The notes below the pieces were generated by a model. The model made no database searches and was not told where the DNA came from. It worked only from the letters and a program-made list of their open reading frames with translations. Made by a program: the position numbers and the translations under genes. A stretch of 64,000 nt of DNA from Diploscapter coronatus (Eukaryota > Nematoda > Chromadorea > Rhabditida > Rhabditidae). Position 1 is the stretch's first letter; each line of letters begins with the position of its first letter. Shown here piece by piece: positions 56,701 to 64,000 of this stretch. The stretch lies in the NCBI GenBank assembly GCA_964036155.1, contig OZ038422.1, positions 53,467,201 to 53,531,200 of the forward strand, in the 5' to 3' direction.

Positions 56701-59700
56701 AACAAAAAGCATAGACTTCGAGCCTTGCCTTAAGATACCAAGGATACTTCTCCAATCTAAAAGATATGAAAGATTATGGCTCAGAATTTATAGTTTTCCT
56801 TCTACAGAATCTTGGCTTTATGAGAGTTCTTCGTGTTATTTCAAATTGTGCATGGAAAAAAAACTCGATGAGCATTTTAATGGACACTGATATCTTACTT
56901 TTTTGGGCCTGTGAGAAAGCTTACTTACCGCCCATTTGGAAATTCATTCATCCTGAAATCAAAATTTCTGAAAATTGAAAACTTTTAAAATTGGTCGTTA
57001 ATGAACTGCATTGATTTTTCGATCCATAACGAGACCAAACATTCACTTTGATATTTTTCATTTCGATTTTAGTCAGATCTGGAAAAAACCCCATTCAAAC
57101 TGATGAAAATATAGGAGAGCTATACGATCATTTCATGATATATTTTTTAATCTTTCCTACAAATAGATTGTGGGAGGCGCAATATCGATTTAGCTGAAGC
57201 CCTGCTTTGATTTGATTAAAGTTTCGATATTCATTTTTTCATATTCCATTAATTTCAATTTTACTTTCGTACTTTCCAACTATACTATCTTTCCTGCAAC
57301 ATTCGAGCAAAGTAACATCCTCAGTGATAATTGATAGCTGATTGCTAATGTCCAAGTAGCATTCTCTGCCTCTGAATAATTCACGGCTTCTCACAGCTTC
57401 ATTCACTTTTTCCCTTCCGGCTCCATTCTCTTCCCTCCTCCTCTTTCCCTTCTTCATTCATTCTTACCCTTTGCTCCCCAATTAGTCTGGTCCTTTTCAC
57501 CTCTTTCACAGTTTCAGATTTCATTTATATTGTTTATGCGGCTTTCATTCTAAATTGGATGACGATTTTGCATATTTTATCGAAGCAAAATAGTCCTATG
57601 CATTCTCCTATCTACCATATGATATTTTTTCTTGAATATTCGAGGTTTCTTTGCAATAAAATATCCTCCTGTGAATTATTATCATTGTCTGGTATTGTAA
57701 CTTGATCGTCTTATATTTCTCGCCATTTCTCCTCTTTAGATACAATGAAGGACTCGCTTCATTTACCTATTCAGTCCTTTCTGCCTCCTGTCTTGGCCCC
57801 TGGCCCTTTGTTCTGTTATCTTCCCTTCTTCCCCCTTTCTTATCGTAGTTCTAATCCTGCCACTTCTATTTTCGTCTTCTATCTTCATTCTTCTTCTTCT
57901 TCTTCATCTAACCACACCAGTCTTCAAGTTTCATCTTCAGTTTCTCACTCGTCTATACAATGGCTTTTCCCCTTCCCATTTGCCATGCCTAATCCCTATA
58001 TCCCCCATTTTCTTCTATGCCGATCCCGAGGATATATCATATCCCATTTCGACTTTATTATCTAGTTTCCTCGTTCATTTCATGAACAGCCCCCCGCATG
58101 CAACAGCCCACTCACCTATATCTCTTACTGCTTGCTCACCCCTCCTCATCCCATTTCTAATCCGTCGAAATCTGTCCAAAATCCCCGATCCTTCACATAT
58201 AAACTCAGTATTGCTCGGACATTCAGTACATTATGAGTTTTGATACAAAATATTTCCGTTCCTGTCTGATACTTTGAAAACGAATATTTGTGAGAATTTT
58301 TGGATTTTCTTTGCATTATAAAATAATGAGAAGATGCACATCCTCAGTTTGAAAAATTAGATTCGGCTTAAATTAGCTGATTTTCTAAATTTCATTTCGA
58401 ATGCGCCTGAATGTGCTGAAACCCAGGCCTAACTGCCCCCATTTCCTTGCATCTTCCAAGCTGATTTATTCCTGTCCTGCCACTTACAGTTTCTTCTCTG
58501 CTTCATTTTTGTTTCGCACCCATTTATCTCAGTTCCTTTAGTTCAATTTCGCGAATATTCTTTGGCCTTCTTCAAAAATTTCAACTTGTCAAGCTTGAAT
58601 TTCCATCTCAAAGCACATAACATTCGAGTTTCGATTCAGAAATTTTGCATTTTGAATATCTTCCCTCACGCTATCAGATCGAATTAATTCTTTGCCTGGA
58701 TTTCCTCTTCTTGCATAACATAATTCGACTCGATCAGAATTCGAGCACTTCTGCAGAAAATCAAGTTCCACGACCCTAGCTTCGTTCAATTAATTAAACC
58801 CCCTTTCATGACTCTTTGCATCGTTTTCTCAGAAAGAAACATCTCTATGCAATTTGGTAATGCAATAACGTATTCTTCTGCAATTTCTAGGGCTTCATTA
58901 TATTTGATTGAAACGTTCATTTATTGCTCTAATTTCAGCTTATCATATTTGTCACCTGTGCATTTATTATCATATCCTATTTACACGAAATGCATTTAGT
59001 ATGATTTATCATGTATTTTTTCAAGGAACGCGAATATTTATGAGTTGATCTTCCTGTTTTGCGTTATTTCTGGAATCGTTCTTTTGGCTTCTCACTTTCC
59101 TCACGAAGCCATACCTTCTGTTCCACTATCACTTCCTTCGCATAATCATTTTCCCTTTGCATAAATAATCAAATTTTGTTCTTCTTAGAATTTAATCTTG
59201 ATGCGACAATTTATAGGGCTTCCTGTAATACGTTTCTAGATTGGTTTCATACGGTCTTCCTGAAGAATATTTTAAATCAAGAGAATTTTTCTTGTCGAAA
59301 TCTTTGTTTTTTTCATTATTTAATTGATCCTACAACGAGTTTTTGGAATTCAGAAATTAGCATACATGCGTTTCTTACACCATTTCGTATTCGCGATAAT
59401 CGAAACAGTATTGCATTTAGGGAGTGAAGATTTTTTAAATTTCAAAATCCTATTTGATGATTCAATACTTCGTAATATTTCTAGAAGATGAATGACGAAC
59501 AAAATTATGAAATTGCTTTCCTTAACTCACCCTCTTTGTCAATTGACTTTGAGTTTCATCTGATGTTTGCTACGTAAACTTTGAGATTTTGGTTTCTCTT
59601 TTATCTGTGCACGCGACAAGGCCATCCCTTCCCTTGCTTTCCCCTGCTAATTCACTCCTCCACATCCCACTTCTCCATTTCAACGTCACATATCATGCTC

Positions 59701-60070
59701 CTTCCCCTCTTCATCCAGCCCTTTTAAATTTCACTTGCATCATCTTCCGATTTAGCCATAATCTCCCTGCACCATTCCGACTTTTTAATCATTCACGTTT
59801 GATCACGATAAATTTCGACATTTCAACTTTCTATTTTTACCTAGACTACACCAAAACAAGCATTTCTTTAGAATAATTTATGGCCTGACGTCACTTTCAG
59901 ATTCAAATATATTGGTACACTTTACTTTGATTTATCCTTACGTTTTTCCAGAAATTAATCATATTCGATGCGATTTATAATTTATATAACGCGTTCTTCT
60001 CTAGTCAAATTAATTTCGTGTTGTTCATTTTTCGTGTTTTAGTGAAATTGTGTAATTCCTCGGTTTTTTC
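53755..60070. other. 6.3-kb pyrimidine-rich region without genes
   Basis: The plus strand is persistently rich in T and C (many TTTC, TTCC, TTTGCAT and CTTC runs), which creates many Ser/Phe/Leu-rich open frames, such as 57745-58065, that have no protein features. I found no chain of exons. It is bounded on the left by the poly(A) signal of the membrane protein gene and on the right by the flp-34-type gene, so it may hold that gene's regulatory DNA or a far upstream 5' exon. The 8-mer CTGTTTCA occurs at 54045-54052 and 54102-54109, and in reverse at 54406-54413. Confidence 0.55.
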
Positions 60071-60072
60071 AG
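60061..60072 (+). promoter_or_regulatory. Splice acceptor just upstream of the flp-34-type start codon
   Basis: CGGTTTTTTCAG ends nine bases before ATG 60082. It is either a trans-splice (SL1) acceptor or the end of a 5' UTR intron. It supports the chosen start. Confidence 0.7.
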
Positions 60073-60081
60073 GTAACAAAC

Positions 60082-62208
60082 ATGCAGTACGGTTCGGCCA
60101 TCGAGTGCGCATTGCTATTCCTATTCTCTTTACTTCTACTCAGGTTTTTCATTTACCTATTTAACATATGATAAAAATATCCATAGGAAAAGACTTGAAT
60201 AGTCTGTACCTAGCTTTTATAAACTATGCTTAGAGAACGCAAATACACAACATTTAAATACGAAAAACTGACGTTTTTTCGCAAACGACTTTTTTAACCG
60301 GGTTTCCAAATTGGATTTTTCTTTTTGATTAGGGTATTTTAAGGACCAAGCAATATTTCTGCAAACCTAAGATACCACCACCATCAAATTTGGAAAAGCA
60401 CTTGCGCTCTCTAACTATGCTCAATTCCGGTGATTTCACATCTAAAAGTCGAAAACCCTTCTGTGTTATGATTATTGCCCTCCCTTCTACTTCCTTATTT
60501 TTATATTTGGTCTCATTCCATCTTTTTCTCTCAAAATTCCTCCCTCTGCTTGATTCATTCGTCCTCCGCTCGTTTGGCATAAATAATTGGATTTTTCCGA
60601 TATTTTTATAAGATTTTCATTAGGCAAATAGAGAATTTTGGGTTTTTGAGGTCCTTCAAAAATAAAAACAAATTCGGCTGCTTTAGTCAAACGACGTGGA
60701 AATCGGGTGACATGATTACGATTTAGATTAGAAAAATATTAAGAAGTGGACGTGAAAAATACGAACTTCAAATTTTCGTAATCGAGAGGGCTAAGAAATA
60801 CCAACTATAAATTTCCTAGTAAAGTAGATTTTCTAAAACATTACTGGTTAATCCTCAAAAATCACATGTGACGACTTCTATGATTCAATCTTTGAAAGCA
60901 ACTGCTACTAAAATCAAAAATATGATAAGGGAAGGTAATTTCATTCGGGATTATCTTATTATCACTCTTTTATCTTTATTCTTTCATTACAGCTAGAAAC
61001 ATGACAATTCAACAACGATAATACGAGTAGCAAGAATTGAATTATATTGATCTTCTGATTTCAGTGTTTCCGCCAGTCCTTTGAATGTATTCGACAAGAG
61101 GCAAGACCTGTCAGCCTTCACTTCAGCCATAAACGGAGCCGGCAGATTGCGATACGGCAAGCGGGCGCAGCCCTTCGCTTTTCCTATATATAGGTATTTA
61201 TCATTTTACTGTAACTTAAAATTTATATTTCAAAAATTAGAAGGATACCCCTTATTTCACGAATTTAATTATTCGATACTGGTTCAATATTCTCTGATAG
61301 CAGGTGAAACTTCTAAATGCCAGCATAACTGGCACTTTTGAAAAGTTCTTTGCTCGATTGTTCTTTTTTCTTTTCAACGTAAATCGGTTCGACATTTATT
61401 TTTGAAATCTCCCAATTTTCATTATCATCTGCTATAGTGCGATATTTTTGACAGAAAACGAAGTGTCAAGATAATAGTCTTATGCGAAGGGGAAGTTTCG
61501 TACAATCTAAACATGGGTGTGATAAATAACGCTACACTTCCATGTATATAGAGTGGGAGCAAAGAGCGAAGAAAGAATGAGAATGAAGTTGAGTCGTTGC
61601 GTGACAAAGGGGAATTCGGAATCTAAATAGGGATAAAGAGCAAAAGGGATCAGCTGAGGTGTACATGTTCATAATTCTCGAACCCCCTGCTTATCCCTTT
61701 TGGGGATAAATAGTGATGAGGAAGGAAGATGAATGACGTAATGCAAATGCCATTGTGCTATCATTCATACAAAGCACAACAAATGCGCGATTTTCCTGTT
61801 TTGTCAATTATTTTGTGAATTCAGTGACGACGAGTTGAATGGAGCCGAACAGGAATGGACGTCAAACGATATGCTGTAAATATTTCGATAATCCATTCTA
61901 GTAAATATTCTTTTATGCTTTAGAAAACGCAGCCCTGTCGCGTCAAAACTCATCCAATCTTTGAATGGAGTAGACCGATTACGGTAAGAACTTTTCACAG
62001 CACAATATGAAACAAAAGATTATAACGTTTTTGAAGACAACTGAAAACATCACCTTTCTTCATAGTCTAATCTTTTACGCAATGATAATTTTTATGTACT
62101 CTAGTCTGCCAAAATATTTTTCTACCGTCACGATATAATCCAAGATTGCATAGAATATGTAAAAAAAAATAGCTCATAGTTCCAATTTTCAGGTTCGGAC
62201 GAAAATAG
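60082..62208 (+). CDS. flp-34: FLP-34-type RYamide/RFamide (NPY/NPF-like) neuropeptide precursor
   Basis: Five exons join in phase: 60082-60143, 61065-61193, 61825-61875, 61924-61983 and 62193-62208, giving 105 residues. Exon 1 is almost entirely signal peptide (hydrophobic core ALLFLFSLLLL). Peptide 1, between Lys-Arg sites at 32-33 and 53-54, is QDLSAFTSAINGAGRLRYG; its Gly becomes the C-terminal amide and its Gln may become pyroglutamate. Peptide 2 follows Lys82-Arg83, reads SPVASKLIQSLNGVDRLRFG and is processed at Arg104-Lys105 just before the stop. Long peptides ending RLRYamide and RLRFamide from one precursor match C. elegans FLP-34, a member of the NPY/NPF-like family secreted by neurons and acting through NPR-type receptors. 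The last exon codes for only the final few residues, including the amidation and cleavage sites, split from the peptide by an intron. Confidence 0.94.
60231..60413. mobile_element. hAT-like MITE, 183 bp, in flp-34 intron 1
   Basis: Ends TAGAGAACGCAAAT and (reverse-complemented) TAGAGAGCGCAAGTG are flanked by a perfect 8-bp target duplication, ACTATGCT, on both sides. The TAGAG terminus and 8-bp duplication identify it as a hAT derivative. It belongs to the same family as 47606-47890 and 39466-39790. Confidence 0.85.
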
Positions 62209-63410
62209 ACAAATGTGTACTTGCAGTATTATCGTATTTCATATTTTCCCTAATTCATCGCTCATCAAAGCTATATTCATTTTGTAATTTAAATTGAAGA
62301 ATTTGACAAATCCATTTCACTAAATCCACCACAAATAATTCACTACAATTCTCTACTGAATTGTATTCCCACTTTGGCCTCCCTCACTCAGTTTGTGCTT
62401 TGTTTTATTTGAATTTGAATTTCCTTGCTTTTCGTTTTTTGTGGTATTATTTCCCAGGCCTTTATAGGCCGCATATTTATGTGCATTTTCGTAGAGTAAA
62501 TCAATTATTTGTTATATTTGTTTGAATATAAAATCATTCTATTTATTTCCAACGTTTATTCGTGCAGCCAAAAGGGAGCAAAATAGGGGATGGGAGATAA
62601 CGAGAGAAAGTACCGTATTTGAGATGGGCTGGGAGGCGAGATAAAGGGCCAAAAGATCCGAATTCTAATAGTAAGGCAGGCAGAAGAACTCGTCCAGAAT
62701 TGCAGTTTCCTGAAGAAAGTGAAATCATAAAATAACATAGAAAATGCTTCATATTTCGAGCAACTATTTCAAGGTTCTAAAGAAAAAAAGCTCTCATGAA
62801 AATGAAGTCCAAAGAACTTCCATCAAACTAGACTAGATTTTTTGGAGAATTTCATGATGACAGCTTACATAATAAATAAAGTGAAGTCTATCATTAGTTT
62901 AGTTTAAAAGATTTAAAGATACAGTGCAATGTCACATGAAATTTTCCATATTGCATCATGTCATTATGTTTGCACAACCTTTCCCCTTTTTCTGTCAGAA
63001 CGGCCCACTCAAATTCCAATACTGGAATACAACGATGAGATTTGTTCTGCTCATTCCTGAGAACGGCAGTCCCATTTTCAGCCCTCTACCCAATTATTCT
63101 TAGTCCCCTTTTGGTTTCGGTCGAATGCTTCACTTTTGAAATTCGGGTAAAAATCAGAGCCGATCTCAGAAATGCACTCAGCGAATTTTCGGTTCAGCAA
63201 ACCAGAGAAACAGCAAAATAAGCAATGCGTGACAAATTCAATCTTTCTCAAAGCATTTTTAGAAAAATTTGGGAGAAAATGGATTGTTTTCGGTGTATAA
63301 ACTTTGATACAGGTATTCGTAATTTGAAAAAGTGCGAAAAGTATCCCTTCATATTCCCGACTCTCAAATAGAAGATTATCATACAAACAGTGAATGATGC
63401 AGCAATTTCA
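62209..63410. other. Intergenic, 3' UTRs of converging genes
   Basis: Holds the 3' UTR of the flp-34-type gene and, from the right, that of the minus-strand gene. Open frames at 62543-62752 and 63078-63386 (minus) lack support; the second overlaps sequence immediately downstream of the neighbouring stop codon. Confidence 0.5.
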
Positions 63411-63860
63411 TTAATCACGGAAGAATCGCACCTCCGTAGGAATCTGGTATTCCTCGTCCATCTCATACTCCTCTGCCACTGTCTTGATGTCCTGCCTCTC
63501 CTCATTGTCAATCTGTTCCACCGCAGTCTTCTTTCTCTTTCCGTTCTTCTTCCATCTCTCGTTTCTGCGCTCCTCTCCATTCGGCCTTTTCGGTCCGTAT
63601 GCTTTGATTCGCGAACTCCTCTGAGATAACAACTATAGATAGTTTAACTTAGAAGACCATTTAAAAAGGTTAGATAATGCTAAATATTTTTTATGAACAA
63701 ACCTTTTTCAGATAATTTCCTAGATGAAATTTTATGCAAAAATCATAAACTTCAAAAATTTTCCTACATGAACAGGGAATTTCTTCTGGATCGTCTCGCG
63801 CAGCCCAGTCATTGCCACTGTACTAGCCTTGGAACGACGCACGCGACGGCGGCGATCGTT
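63411..63860 (-). CDS. 3' end of an unidentified gene, continuing beyond the window
   Basis: Two exons join in phase 0: 63768-63860 and 63411-63620. They encode about 100 C-terminal residues: a strongly basic segment (NDRRRRVRRSKAS), a possible helix (VAMTGLRETIQKKF), a second basic stretch (RWKKNGKRKKT) and an acidic end (EEYEMDEEYQ) closing at TEVRFFRD. The acceptor before 63860 (TTTTCAG) shows that the gene starts to the right of the window or in the last 140 bases. Charge pattern suggests a cytoplasmic tail or n nuclear protein. I do not recognise it. Confidence 0.7.
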
Positions 63861-64000
63861 CTGAAAATTTAAGTCTTTTTTCTTAACTTACTAAAAAGTG
63901 AAGTTCAACTTCAAATTTCTTTAATGGATATTTCGTAAAGTCCAGCCGTTTGAAGCTTTATACATGTCTATGCTTTGTGAAGTTTGATTTTTTGTCGAAC

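Noticed and set aside
57745..58243. Open frame of about 100 codons rich in Ser, Pro and Phe
   Set aside because: Arises from the pyrimidine-rich strand; no start context, splice sites or domain, and overlapping frames look equally open.
1..64000. tRNA genes
   Set aside because: I scanned for B-box-like GGTTCGAAT motifs with plausible acceptor stems and found none; a tRNA scanner could still detect a diverged one.

Overview
This is nuclear DNA of a rhabditid-type nematode. Two SL1 spliced-leader RNA genes and one 5S rRNA gene are readable base by base. Genes are split into many short exons with TTTYAG acceptors, and the neuropeptide and chemoreceptor genes are nematode types. Exon chains below were assembled by hand, keeping splice sites and reading phase consistent, with no transcript evidence. 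Species cannot be assigned.

0-30 kb is a duplicated, transposon-rich neighbourhood. It holds two S1-family secreted serine proteases (2377-4114 and 26500-29346, both minus), two tiny secreted Tyr/Gly/Asn-rich peptide genes (13126-13541 and 25717-26137, plus), and two seven-transmembrane receptor genes (14606-16868 and 20271-22433, minus). The pairs lie in duplicated blocks whose order is rearranged. A 7.3-kb PIF/Harbinger DNA transposon (5068-12372) sits in one block; the paralogous block at 24961 carries the uninterrupted target site, which fixes its ends and its CAG target duplication. It carries a DD35E transposase gene and a second gene on the opposite strand with no Myb-like domain that I recognise. 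Between the receptor copies are two head-to-head SL1 RNA genes (18640-18733 minus, 19059-19152 plus). A single 5S rRNA gene is at 30406-30524 (minus).

30-48 kb: a gene-poor stretch, then a C2H2 zinc-finger gene (36165-40023, plus) with a decayed mariner element in one intron and a hAT-like MITE in another. Next is an 18-exon gene (41303-47540, plus) predicted at 970 residues, with a basic N-terminus, a coiled coil, Gln/Met/Pro-rich segments and a divergent homeodomain that has Lys at the near-invariant Asn51 position.

48-64 kb: a single-pass membrane protein gene (49166-53658, plus), 6.3 kb of pyrimidine-rich DNA with no convincing exon, the flp-34-type RYamide/RFamide (NPY/NPF-like) neuropeptide gene (60082-62208, plus), and the 3' end of an unidentified minus-strand gene running off the right edge.
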